A DNA stretch of 64,000 bases from Nonomuraea muscovyensis (GTDB lineage: Bacteria; Actinomycetota; Actinomycetes; Streptosporangiales; Streptosporangiaceae). Location of the stretch: contig NZ_JACHJB010000005.1 of the NCBI RefSeq assembly GCF_014207745.1, forward strand, positions 1 to 64,000. The letters are read 5' to 3'. A program made the position numbers and the translations under genes. Below are positions 8,747 to 16,808 of this stretch, piece by piece (within the stretch, counting starts at the first letter, position 1; each line of letters begins with the position of its first letter). A model generated the notes under the pieces. That model saw only the letters and a list, made by a program, of their open reading frames with translations, did no database searches and was not told the origin of the DNA.

Positions 8747-9982
8747 ATGGCTGTAGTCGAGGGCGTGCGAGAGAGAGGCGGACAGGCCGTGCCCGGGATG
8801 CTGGTGCTGATCGGGTCGGGCGAGACCAGCCCGACCATGGTGGAGGTCCACCGCGCGGTGGCCGGGCGGCTGCGGCCGGGGGCGCGCGCGGTGCTGCTCG
8901 ACACCCCGTACGCCTTCCAGGAGAACGCCGCCGACATCTCCGCCCGCGCCCGTCGCTACTTCGAGCGCAGCGTGGGACTGCGGGTCGAGGTGTCCGGCGA
9001 CGTGGCCGGGGCCGGCTGGGTGTTCGCGGGGCCGGGCAGCCCCACGTACGCGCTTGACCGGTGGGCCGGCGGGCCGGTGGGCCGCGACCTGCGGGCCCGC
9101 GTCCGCGGCCGGCAGGGCGTGACCGTGCTGGCCTCGGCGGCGGCGTGCACGGCCGGCCTGGCCACGGTGCCCGTGTACGAGATCTACAAGGTGGGCGCCG
9201 AGCCGCACTGGCGCCCCGGGCTCGGCCTGCTGGAGCCGCTCGGCCTGCGCGCCGTCGTCATCCCGCACTTCGACAACGCCGAGGGCGGCACCCACGACAC
9301 CCGCTTCTGCTACCTGGGGGAGCGGCGGCTGGCCCGCATGGAACGCGACCTGCCGCCGGGTGCCGCCGTCCTCGGCATCGACGAGCACACCGCCGTGCTC
9401 GTCGACCTGGACGCCGAGACCGTGGAGGTGGCGGGCCGCGGCGGGCTGACCGTGCGGCTGCCCGGCTCGGCGGCCGTCCTGCCGGCGGGCACCCGCACCG
9501 GCCTGGCCGACCTGCGCCGCCTCGCCGAAGGGACCGGCGGCGCCGTCCGCCCGGCCGCCGCGCCGCCCCCTGCCCTGCCCTCTGCCCTGCCTGCCCGGGC
9601 CACGCTGGAGGAGACGGTCCGCTCGTGCGAACGCCGCTTCTCGACGGCTCTGGCCGGCCCGGAGCCCGACCCGGCCGCCGCCGCCCGCGCCGTGCTCGAC
9701 CTCGAAGCCGAGCTCGTCCACTGGGCCGCCGACACCGAGGAGGACACCGGCGGCGTGGACGAGGCCCGCGACCTGATGCGGCTGCTGGTCGCCCGCCTGG
9801 GCGAGGTGGCGCCCGCCGCCGGCCTGCGCCGCCTCGTGGTCCCCCTGCTGGCGCTGCGCGAGGATGTGCGCGGCAAGGGAGGCTACGAGACGGCGGACGC
9901 GCTCAGGCAGGCCATGGCCGAGGGCGGCGTGCTCGTCGAGGACACCCCCGACGGCCCTCGCTGGAGCATCCCGCCACGCTGA
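8747..9982 (+). CDS. Peptidase S51/cyanophycinase-like protein fused to a CysRS-type C-terminal domain
   Basis: 411 residues from ATG 8747; GTG 8789 or ATG 8798 are alternatives, and the domain itself starts MLVLIGSGETSPTM at the last. The first 250 residues have the fold of type-1 glutamine-amidotransferase-like S51 peptidases. The nucleophile-elbow region is VLASAAACTAG, where the Ser encoded at 9134 is the likely equivalent of the catalytic serine but is in an unusual context. After a Pro/Ala linker (about 9540-9600) the last 125 residues are helical and end in LLALREDVRGKGGYETADALRQAM...GVLVEDTPDGPRW. This closely matches the extreme C-terminus of bacterial cysteinyl-tRNA synthetases. Function is unknown; catalytic activity is not certain. 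Confidence 0.75.
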   Translation: MAVVEGVRERGGQAVPGMLVLIGSGETSPTMVEVHRAVAGRLRPGARAVLLDTPYAFQENAADISARARRYFERSVGLRVEVSGDVAGAGWVFAGPGSPTYALDRWAGGPVGRDLRARVRGRQGVTVLASAAACTAGLATVPVYEIYKVGAEPHWRPGLGLLEPLGLRAVVIPHFDNAEGGTHDTRFCYLGERRLARMERDLPPGAAVLGIDEHTAVLVDLDAETVEVAGRGGLTVRLPGSAAVLPAGTRTGLADLRRLAEGTGGAVRPAAAPPPALPSALPARATLEETVRSCERRFSTALAGPEPDPAAAARAVLDLEAELVHWAADTEEDTGGVDEARDLMRLLVARLGEVAPAAGLRRLVVPLLALREDVRGKGGYETADALRQAMAEGGVLVEDTPDGPRWSIPPR

Positions 9983-10020
9983 GGCGGCCCCGGCAGGCGT
10001 ATGCGGTCACGCCGTCCCCG

Positions 10021-10053
10021 CGCGACCTCGGCGCGACCTCGGCGCGACCTCAA
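10021..10053. repeat. Three tandem 11-bp repeats at the end of the MmgE/PrpD gene
   Basis: CGCGACCTCGG occurs at 10021 and 10032, and a third copy, ending AA, at 10043. The stop codon of the minus-strand MmgE/PrpD gene (10050-10052) lies in the third copy, so the array repeats the gene's last bases into the downstream spacer. Confidence 0.7.
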
Positions 10054-11468
10054 CGCGGCCGGGCGACCGTCAGGCGGAGCAGCGCCGCCGGAGAAGGCGA
10101 CACCGGCAGCTCGCGGGCCGCCGCCAGTAGCGCCTCGACCTGGTCCGCCGGCAGCGCCCGGCCCGCGTTCGCGCGGAACTTGACCGCCAGCTCCTCCCGT
10201 GTCAGCGGCCGTTCCGGGCCGCCCCGGGAGGAGTCCACCCGGTGCTCCAGCAGGGCGCCGCCGCGCAGCCGTACCCGCAGCACGGCGGCGAACGCGCGCG
10301 GGAAGATCTCCGACGCCCGCTCGTCCGCCACGCACCGCACCCGCGCCGCCAGCGCCAGCCGGTCGGGCGTCAGGGCGGCGAAGTCGTCCGCCGCGAGGCC
10401 GAGCCCCCCGCCGCCGAGCAGCGCCGCCGCCACGGTGTAGGGGCCGGAGAACTTCGCGTGGTACGGCGTGCGCGGCCGTACCTTCTCCTCCCGGGGCTCG
10501 GCGATCGTGCGCAGCACCGGAGCGGCCACGCCCAGCTCCACCTCCTCCACCTCGTCCACCTCGGCGGGCCGCAGCCCGTCCGCGCGCAGGGCCAGGGCGC
10601 AGTCGATGCCGGGGTGGGTGAAGTGGTTCGTCGGGTACGGCTTGTAGACGGTGCGCAGCAGCTCCCACCTGCGGCCCAGCGCGAACAGCATCGCCGACTC
10701 GTCGTAGCGGCCGTCCAGCCAGGCCCCGAAGAAGCCGAACCTGCCCTCCAGCACCGTCGGCGGCCCCGTCACCCCCTCCAGCGCCAGCACGGCCGCCGAC
10801 ACCCCGCAGTGGGCGGCCCAGCCGCAGTGCGCCCGTTTGATCGTCCCGCCCGTGCGGTTGGCCTCCAGCAGCCCCGCCCCCATGCTGGCCGCCACCCCGG
10901 TGGCGTGCGCGATGCCGTCCTCCGCCAGCCCGAACAGCAGCCCGGCCGCGACGGCCGCGCCCAGCGTGCCGCAGATGGAGGTGGCGTGCTGGCCCCGCTC
11001 GAAGAACAGCGAGTTGCGCGCCTCGGGCAGGTAGGAGGCCATGCCCAGCCGGTTGCACACCTCGATGCCCGCCGCGACCGCCGCCACCAGCGCGGCGCCG
11101 TCCGCGCCCGTGGCCTCGGCGGCGGCCAGCGCGGCCGGCACCACGGGGGCGCTCGGGTGCAGCACGGACGGCAGGTGGGTGTCGTCGTAGTCGAGGGCGT
11201 GCGCCAGCGTGCCGTTGACCAGCGCGGCGGACGGCGCCGGCAGCCGGTCGCCGCTGCCCACGGCGGTGGCCTCCCCGGTGCCGCCCCAGCGGCGCACGGC
11301 CCGCAGCACGGCGGGCGCGGCGTCGCCGTCCGGGTCGGCGTGGGCGGCCAGGCAGTTGCCCAGCACGTCCGTCACCCGCCCGGCCACGTCCGCGCGCACC
11401 CGCTCGGGAACGCCCTGGTCGCGGCAGCGGACGGCGAACTCGGCGAGCCGCTGCACGTGCGTGGTCAC
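10050..11468 (-). CDS. MmgE/PrpD-family protein
   Basis: 472 residues, full length. It begins with the helical domain of the MmgE/PrpD fold, with the family motif NGTLAHALDYDDTH near residue 85. Later segments KPYPTNHFTHPGIDCALAL and TPYHAKFSGPYTVAAALL match the substrate-binding region of 2-methylcitrate dehydratase and cis-aconitate decarboxylase relatives. Without methylcitrate synthase or lyase genes nearby, a propionate role is not supported. The upstream gene encodes a cyclase/hydrolase 56 nt away on the same strand, so the two probably act on one organic acid or cyclic intermediate. The 3' end lies in tandem 11-bp repeats. Confidence 0.88.
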   Translation of the reverse strand: MTTHVQRLAEFAVRCRDQGVPERVRADVAGRVTDVLGNCLAAHADPDGDAAPAVLRAVRRWGGTGEATAVGSGDRLPAPSAALVNGTLAHALDYDDTHLPSVLHPSAPVVPAALAAAEATGADGAALVAAVAAGIEVCNRLGMASYLPEARNSLFFERGQHATSICGTLGAAVAAGLLFGLAEDGIAHATGVAASMGAGLLEANRTGGTIKRAHCGWAAHCGVSAAVLALEGVTGPPTVLEGRFGFFGAWLDGRYDESAMLFALGRRWELLRTVYKPYPTNHFTHPGIDCALALRADGLRPAEVDEVEEVELGVAAPVLRTIAEPREEKVRPRTPYHAKFSGPYTVAAALLGGGGLGLAADDFAALTPDRLALAARVRCVADERASEIFPRAFAAVLRVRLRGGALLEHRVDSSRGGPERPLTREELAVKFRANAGRALPADQVEALLAAARELPVSPSPAALLRLTVARPR

Positions 11469-11524
11469 GGTGCCTCCTGGGTGCTGCTGGGGGGTTGGAT
11501 CACGGAGGGACGAGGGGACGGGGG

Positions 11525-12319
11525 TCAGGCGAGCAGGGCGAGCGGCCGGACGGGGGCGCCGGTGGCGCCGGCGATCGGCAACGGGTTCAGCACGAGCGCG
11601 AACTCCCGCACCCCCGTGTCCAGCAGGTCAGCCAGCCGCATGGTCTCCACGATGTTGATCCCCGCCTCCACCAGCATGATGCGGTGCACCGGCAGCGTGG
11701 CGTGTCCCCGGCCGGGGCGGACGTGCTCGAAGGCGACGGTCTCGCCGCCCACCACGCGCGGCCGCCGCTCGGCCAGCCACCGGGCCGCGCCGATGCCCGG
11801 CCCCGGAGCGCCGCCGCGCAGGCCGGTGAAGTCCTCCGCCGACTGCCACAGCCGCGACCAGCCGGTGCCCACCAGCACGGCGTCGCCCTCGCGGATCTCC
11901 ACGTCCCGGGCGGCCCTGGCCAGGTCGCCGGCGGTCACCTCGTAGCCCGGCGGCAACGTGTCCACGCCGTGCGCCGATGCCACGTCGAGCAGCACGCAAC
12001 GGCCGACGTACGGCTCGAAGGCGTCGATGCCGAGCGCGCTGAACCCCTCGTGCGACATCACCTCGGCGGCGGGCCGGCCGCCGTGCAGCAGGCCGTCCTG
12101 CGACACGTGCGCGAGCGCGTCCACGTGCGTGCCCACGTGGCCGCCGGTGACGATGACCTCGTTGGCGGCCGAGCCGCCGTCGGGCCTGACGAGGTCACCG
12201 TGCCGGCGTTCGAGCGTCATCCGGAACGGCGGGTGGTTGGGGGACTGCGGCATGCCCCTGCGCATCGGCTGCGCGAGATCGAGCACCCGCGCGCCTTCCA
12301 GCGCCTTCCACAGCGACAT
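11525..12319 (-). CDS. Cyclase-family (kynurenine-formamidase-like) metal-dependent hydrolase
   Basis: 264 residues. The cyclase/KynB metal-binding motif appears as TGGHVGTHVDALAHV, i.e. HxGTHxDxxxH, and VLVGTGWSRLW follows the usual course of the family. Members hydrolyse N-formylkynurenine, isatin or other cyclic amides and esters, or act as polyketide cyclases. Substrate cannot be assigned. It is transcribed ahead of the MmgE/PrpD gene. The 170-nt spacer upstream carries the terminator of the serine hydrolase gene and perhaps its own promoter. Confidence 0.8.
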   Translation of the reverse strand: MSLWKALEGARVLDLAQPMRRGMPQSPNHPPFRMTLERRHGDLVRPDGGSAANEVIVTGGHVGTHVDALAHVSQDGLLHGGRPAAEVMSHEGFSALGIDAFEPYVGRCVLLDVASAHGVDTLPPGYEVTAGDLARAARDVEIREGDAVLVGTGWSRLWQSAEDFTGLRGGAPGPGIGAARWLAERRPRVVGGETVAFEHVRPGRGHATLPVHRIMLVEAGINIVETMRLADLLDTGVREFALVLNPLPIAGATGAPVRPLALLA

Positions 12320-12432
12320 CTCGAACGGCTCCAGACGGTCGGGGAAGAATCTTGCTCCCGACAGTACACATCCGTCCCCAGAACGCCATGAGTCCGGATT
12401 TTTCCGGCGGAACGGGAGCCGGATCGCCCCGC

Positions 12433-12462
12433 ATCGCCGGGCCGCCCAGGCGGCCCGGCGAT
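12433..12462 (-). terminator. GC-rich hairpin terminator of the serine hydrolase gene
   Basis: ATCGCCGGGCCGC (12433-12445) pairs perfectly with GCGGCCCGGCGAT (12450-12462) around a 4-nt loop, 27 nt beyond the stop of the minus-strand serine hydrolase gene. Confidence 0.7.
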
Positions 12463-12488
12463 TCCCGTCGTCCGGGTGCGCGGGGTGC

Positions 12489-13742
12489 TCAGAAGTAGCG
12501 GGAGCTGAGGTCGGTGGTGGGCCAGGTGGTCACCTTGCCGATCTCGTCGTTGATCCGCGGGCTCAGCACGTCGAAGTCCAGGCTGCCGCCCTCCTCGCGG
12601 CGGTTGAACAGCGCGGCGTAGGTGAAGCCGTTCTGCAGCCGGGCGAGGTAGGTGTACGTCCCGGGCAGCGACCCGGCGTGCCAGGTGTTCAGGTGTCCCG
12701 GCACCTGGCGCACGTACCAGCCGGCTCCGTACCACGAGCCGTCGGCGTTCGTCCCGATCTCGGGCTTGGCGAACATCCGGCCGATCGAGGTGGCGTTCAG
12801 CACCGGGCCCGGGGCGTCGAAGACCTTCGCGAACCTGACCAGGTCGACCGCCGAGGCGAGCCAGCCGCCGCCGGGGCCGCGGTTCTCCATGCTGAAGCCG
12901 CCGTAGGGCGTGGGCACCACGGTGCCGGACGCGTCGGTGACGGTCTTGGCGGTGTACGCCGAATCGTAGATCACCTCACCGGCCGCCGCCTGGGAACGCG
13001 GCGTGCGGCCCAGCCGCATCCTGGTGATGCCCACGGGGGCCAGCAGCTTCTGCTTGACGTACGACTCGTAGCTCATCCCCGACACCTTCTCGACGATCCG
13101 GCCGAGCAGCAGGTAGCCGTAGTTGCTGTAGGCGAAGCGGGAGCCGGGGTCGAAGTCGAGCGGGCGGTTGCCCGCGTACCTGATGATGTCGTCCTGGTCG
13201 ATCGGCAGGGGGACGTCCAGCGCGGCGGCGATCGTGTGGTCCAGGTACAGGTAGTCCTTGGAGATGTCCCGGTCCCAGCCGCCGGTGTGCTGCAGCAGCC
13301 GCCACACCGTCACCTTGGCCAGCCGGGGGTCGGTCGCGGTCGACAGGCCGAGGAGCGGGGCGACCGGTGCCGACAGGCTGAGCCTGCCGTCCTGGGCCAG
13401 GCGGATGACGGCCGCCGCGGTGATGTGCTTGCTCAGGCTGGCCAGGCGGAACAGCGACGTGGGGGACACCGCGGGGACGGCCCGCGCGTCGGTGGCGTAA
13501 CGGTAGCCGCGGGCCAGCACGAGCCGGCCGTTCTTCGAGATGGCGAGCTGCGCGCAGGAGATGCCGCGCTCGGCCACGTAGGTCTTCATGACCCGGTCGA
13601 ACCCGGCGAGGGCGGCGGGGGCCACTCCCGAGGTCTCCACCGTCGCGGCGGAGCTCGCCCGCGCGAACGCGGTGTCCAACGCGACGGCCGGCACGATCGC
13701 CGCGCCCGCCTGGAACAGCCTTCGCCTGCTGAGCATCGTCAT
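12489..13742 (-). CDS. Exported serine hydrolase (class C beta-lactamase/DD-peptidase-like), probably Tat-exported
   Basis: 417 residues. The N-terminus SRRRLFQAGAAIVPAVALDTAFARA looks like a twin-arginine signal peptide. The active-site motifs of penicillin-binding/class C enzymes are present: S102-L-S-K105, Y205-S-N207 and H355-A-G357 in place of KTG. The HAG form is common in esterase-like and D-aminopeptidase-like members (EstB, AmpH-like), so true beta-lactamase activity is doubtful. It acts outside the membrane after export. It is a single gene with its own terminator. The upstream 90-nt spacer to the ABC ATPase gene holds no clear promoter. Confidence 0.88.
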   Translation of the reverse strand: MTMLSRRRLFQAGAAIVPAVALDTAFARASSAATVETSGVAPAALAGFDRVMKTYVAERGISCAQLAISKNGRLVLARGYRYATDARAVPAVSPTSLFRLASLSKHITAAAVIRLAQDGRLSLSAPVAPLLGLSTATDPRLAKVTVWRLLQHTGGWDRDISKDYLYLDHTIAAALDVPLPIDQDDIIRYAGNRPLDFDPGSRFAYSNYGYLLLGRIVEKVSGMSYESYVKQKLLAPVGITRMRLGRTPRSQAAAGEVIYDSAYTAKTVTDASGTVVPTPYGGFSMENRGPGGGWLASAVDLVRFAKVFDAPGPVLNATSIGRMFAKPEIGTNADGSWYGAGWYVRQVPGHLNTWHAGSLPGTYTYLARLQNGFTYAALFNRREEGGSLDFDVLSPRINDEIGKVTTWPTTDLSSRYF

Positions 13743-13832
13743 GGGGGATCCTTGTCGTTCACTGGGGACAGCTTCTTCACGCGTGCCCTTTGTAAAGGAT
13801 CAAGGCGTATTCCGCACCCTGACGCAGAGTGA

Positions 13833-15110
13833 TCAGCGGCGTGGGGTGTCGATGCGGGAGCCGTCCGGCCGGAAGAGCATCAGGCGGGACACGTCCACCC
13901 CCACCTTGGCGGCGTCGTTGGCCCGCCACACCGGCCGGCCGCCCAGACGGACGATCAGGTCGGCGCGGCGGTGGGTCCCGCTGCCGGGATGCTGGCCCAC
14001 CTGCTCCTGCTCCTCCCGCTCCTCGCGGTTGCCGAACAGGCGGCGCACCATGCCGCCGAGCCGGCCCGGCCCCTCGGGGCCGTGGGCGGCCACGCGCCGG
14101 TCCGGGGGCTCGGGCACGGGCACGGCGGGCACGCCGCACTCGATGTAGGCGAGCCACTCGTGCCCGTGGTACTCCAGCGCCCGCACCCGCCCGAAGAACG
14201 CCGGCCCGTCGTACGACTCGGGCACCGGAGCCAGCCCGTCGGGTCGCACGCCGACCAGCACCTGGCCGCCGACGTACTGGGAGATCGCGTACGCCCTGGG
14301 ATCGCTCCACGGGATGATCAGCCGGTGCGGCCCGAAGTCGAGCAGCACGTACTGGTTCTGCGGCGTGTGCACCGTGGCGGCCAGCAGGTTGAGCTGCTGG
14401 GAGTTGAGGAACGCGGCCACGAACGCCGTCGCCGGGTCGTTGTAGATCTGGGCCGGGGTGCCGACGTCCTGCAGCACCCCGCGGTTGAGTATGGCGATGC
14501 GGTCGGCCAGCGTGAGCGCCTCGACCTGGTCGTGCGTGACGTAGATCGTGGTGACGCCGAGCGACCTGACCAGGGCGGAGATCTCCATGCGCAGCTCGGT
14601 CCGCATGCCCGCGTCGAGGTTGGACAGCGGCTCGTCCATGAGGAACAGCTTGGGCTGGCGGACGATCGCCCGGCCCATCGCGACCCGCTGCCGCTGGCCG
14701 CCGGACAGGGTGCCGGGGCGGCGTTCGAGCGTCTCCTCGATGTGCAGGACCTTGGACAGTTCGGTGACCCGCTCGCGCATCTTCGTCGGGTCGGCCTTGG
14801 CGATCTCCAGGGGGAATGCCATGTTGCCGCGGACCGTGCGGTGCGGGTAGAGAGCGCCGTTCTGGAACACCATGGCCACGTCGCGGTCGCGCGGCGCCAG
14901 GTGGTTGGCCAGCTCGCCGTCCAGCCACAGGTCGCCCCGGGTGATCTCCTCCAGGCCGGCGATCATGCGCAACAGCGTCGACTTGCCACAACCGGAGGGG
15001 CCCAGCAGCACCAGGAACTCGCCGTTTTCGGCCTTCAGGCTCATCCGGTCCACCGCCAGGTGGCCGCCTGGGTAAACCTTGGTCACTTTGTCGAGAACGA
15101 CGGAGCTCAT
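13833..15110 (-). CDS. MsmX/UgpC-type sugar ABC transporter ATPase
   Basis: 425 residues from the ATG at 15110 (MSSVVLDKVTKVYPGG); the frame is open to 15260 but that part lacks homology. Walker A GPSGCGKST, signature LSGGQRQR, Walker B LFLMDEP and the H-loop THD are all present, followed by a TOBE-type regulatory region. This is the class that powers several carbohydrate importers. The TOBE part carries an insertion of about 55 residues rich in Arg, Glu, Gln and Gly (around PEPPDRRVAAHGPEGPGRLG) that the family normally lacks. No permease or binding-protein gene is adjacent, so it probably serves importers elsewhere. It is divergent from the glucosidase operon and may share its LacI-type operator. 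Confidence 0.88.
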   Translation of the reverse strand: MSSVVLDKVTKVYPGGHLAVDRMSLKAENGEFLVLLGPSGCGKSTLLRMIAGLEEITRGDLWLDGELANHLAPRDRDVAMVFQNGALYPHRTVRGNMAFPLEIAKADPTKMRERVTELSKVLHIEETLERRPGTLSGGQRQRVAMGRAIVRQPKLFLMDEPLSNLDAGMRTELRMEISALVRSLGVTTIYVTHDQVEALTLADRIAILNRGVLQDVGTPAQIYNDPATAFVAAFLNSQQLNLLAATVHTPQNQYVLLDFGPHRLIIPWSDPRAYAISQYVGGQVLVGVRPDGLAPVPESYDGPAFFGRVRALEYHGHEWLAYIECGVPAVPVPEPPDRRVAAHGPEGPGRLGGMVRRLFGNREEREEQEQVGQHPGSGTHRRADLIVRLGGRPVWRANDAAKVGVDVSRLMLFRPDGSRIDTPRR

Positions 15111-15297
15111 GGGCTCACACCTTGCGCGCGTGTCACCTGTGACGGGGCTGATTGGAGAGGTAGTACATCGCGCTTTAACAGTTGATGTCCACCCTTGACA
15201 TGAAAGATCTAATTCGGTCGTGTTTTCGGCCCACATTTGGGACGGCAGAGGTCGAAGCATGACAAAACGAGACCTGGAAGGACTTGCGTAAAGTTGC

Positions 15298-15311
15298 GGT
15301 AATCGCTTTCA
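15298..15311. promoter_or_regulatory. LacI-family operator between msmX-like and glucosidase genes
   Basis: GGTAATCGCTTTCA matches the LacI-family consensus TGNAANCGNTTNCA at all fixed positions but the first. It lies 27 nt before the glucosidase start, in the spacer shared with the divergent transporter ATPase. A direct repeat of TTGCG(G)TAA overlaps its left side (15284-15302). The LacI gene two positions downstream is the obvious ligand-responsive repressor. Confidence 0.65.
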
Positions 15312-15338
15312 TGGTGACGACTTCTTGGGGGTGCCCTG

Positions 15339-16808
15339 ATGACCGCATGGTGGCGCGATGCCGTGATCTACCAGGTGTACGTGCGCAGCTTCGCCGACGG
15401 TGACGCCGACGGCGTCGGCGACCTGATCGGCGTGCGCGACCGCCTGCCGTACCTGGCCGGCCTGGGTGTGGACGCCATCTGGCTGACGCCGTTCTACCCG
15501 TCGCCGATGAAGGACTTCGGCTACGACGTGGCCGACTACCGCGACGTGGACCCCCTGTTCGGCACCCTCGCCGACGCCAAGGCGCTGATCGACGAGGCGC
15601 ACGGCCACGGCCTGCGGGTGATCGTGGACGTCGTGCCCAACCACACCTCCTCGGAGCACCCGTGGTTCCAGGAGGCGCTGCGCGGCGAGCACCGCGACCG
15701 CTACATCTTCCGCGACGAGCCGAACGACTGGGAGTCGATCTTCGGCGGCCCGGCCTGGACACAGGTCGAGGACGGGCAGTGGTACCTGCACCTGTTCGAC
15801 CCCTCCCAGCCCGACCTCAACTGGGACAACCCCGAGGTGCGCGCGGAGTTCGAGTCGGTCCTGCGCTTCTGGCTCGACCTCGGCGTCGACGGCTTCCGGG
15901 TGGACGTGGCGCACGGCATGGTCAAGCCGGCCGGCCTGCCCGACGTCGGCCGCCCCGGCCACTCCCGGCTGATCGGCGCCGAGCCCGTGCCGTTCTTCGA
16001 CAACGACGGCGTGCACGAGATCCACCGCGCCTGGCGCCGCGTCCTCGACTCCTACCCCGGCGACCGCATCGGCGTGGCCGAGGCGTGGGCGCCCACCTCC
16101 GAGCGGCTGGCCCGCTACGTCCGGCCGGACGAGCTGCACCAGGCGTTCAACTTCCACTTCCTCTTCGCGCCCTGGGACGCCGCCGCGCTGCGCCGGGTGA
16201 TCGACGAGTCGCTGGCCACCGCCGGCTCCGTCGGCGCGCCGAGCACCTGGGTGCTGTCGAACCACGACGTCAAGCGGCACGTCACCCGCTACGGCAGCCT
16301 GGCCAGGGGACGCGCCGCCGCGCTGCTCACGCTGGCCCTGCCCGGCTCCGCCTACGTCTACCAGGGCGAGGAACTGGGCCTGCCCGAGGTGCTGGACCTG
16401 CCCGACCACGTGCTGTGCGACCCGCAGCGGCTGCGCGACCCCGACAGCGGGCGCGACGGCTGCCGGGTGCCCATCCCGTGGACGCGCGAGTCCGGCTGGA
16501 GCGACCCGTGGCTGCCGATCCCCGACGACTGGGCCGAGCTCAGCGTGGCGGCCCAGCAGGAGGACCCCGGCTCGACGCTGGAGCTGTACCGGCGGGCGCT
16601 GCGGCTGCGGCCCGCGCTGCGGGGCGACCTCGTCTGGCACGACTCGCCCGAGGGCACGCTGGTCTTCTCCCGCGGCGACGTCGTGTGCGCGGTCAACCTC
16701 ACCGGGGAGCCCGCCGACCTCCGGGTGGACGGCGAGCTGCTGATCGCCTCCGACGAGCCCGGAGCGCCCGATTCGGCCGCCTGGTGGAAAGTAAAGTGGC
16801 TGCCATGA
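15339..16808 (+). CDS. GH13 alpha-glucosidase (oligo-1,6-/alpha-1,4-glucosidase type)
   Basis: 489 residues with the GH13 (beta/alpha)8 barrel motifs: DVVPNHTS, GFRVDVAHG with nucleophile D189, GVAEAW with acid/base E248, and SNHD with D310. There is no signal peptide, so it acts in the cytosol on imported malto- or isomalto-oligosaccharides, releasing glucose. The C-terminal beta domain is present, though the enzyme is somewhat short for the family (usually 520-560). Its stop overlaps the lacI start (ATGA), showing translational coupling. Regulation by the adjacent LacI protein through the site at 15298 is likely. Confidence 0.92.
   Translation: MTAWWRDAVIYQVYVRSFADGDADGVGDLIGVRDRLPYLAGLGVDAIWLTPFYPSPMKDFGYDVADYRDVDPLFGTLADAKALIDEAHGHGLRVIVDVVPNHTSSEHPWFQEALRGEHRDRYIFRDEPNDWESIFGGPAWTQVEDGQWYLHLFDPSQPDLNWDNPEVRAEFESVLRFWLDLGVDGFRVDVAHGMVKPAGLPDVGRPGHSRLIGAEPVPFFDNDGVHEIHRAWRRVLDSYPGDRIGVAEAWAPTSERLARYVRPDELHQAFNFHFLFAPWDAAALRRVIDESLATAGSVGAPSTWVLSNHDVKRHVTRYGSLARGRAAALLTLALPGSAYVYQGEELGLPEVLDLPDHVLCDPQRLRDPDSGRDGCRVPIPWTRESGWSDPWLPIPDDWAELSVAAQQEDPGSTLELYRRALRLRPALRGDLVWHDSPEGTLVFSRGDVVCAVNLTGEPADLRVDGELLIASDEPGAPDSAAWWKVKWLP

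Noticed and set aside
12489..13742. True beta-lactamase
   Set aside because: The third motif is HAG rather than KTG and the gene is not near resistance genes; a general serine hydrolase is the safer call.
15260..15260. Upstream start for the MsmX-type ATPase
   Set aside because: The extra 50 residues to 15260 have no homology and would cross the LacI-site spacer; ATG 15110 begins exactly at the family start.
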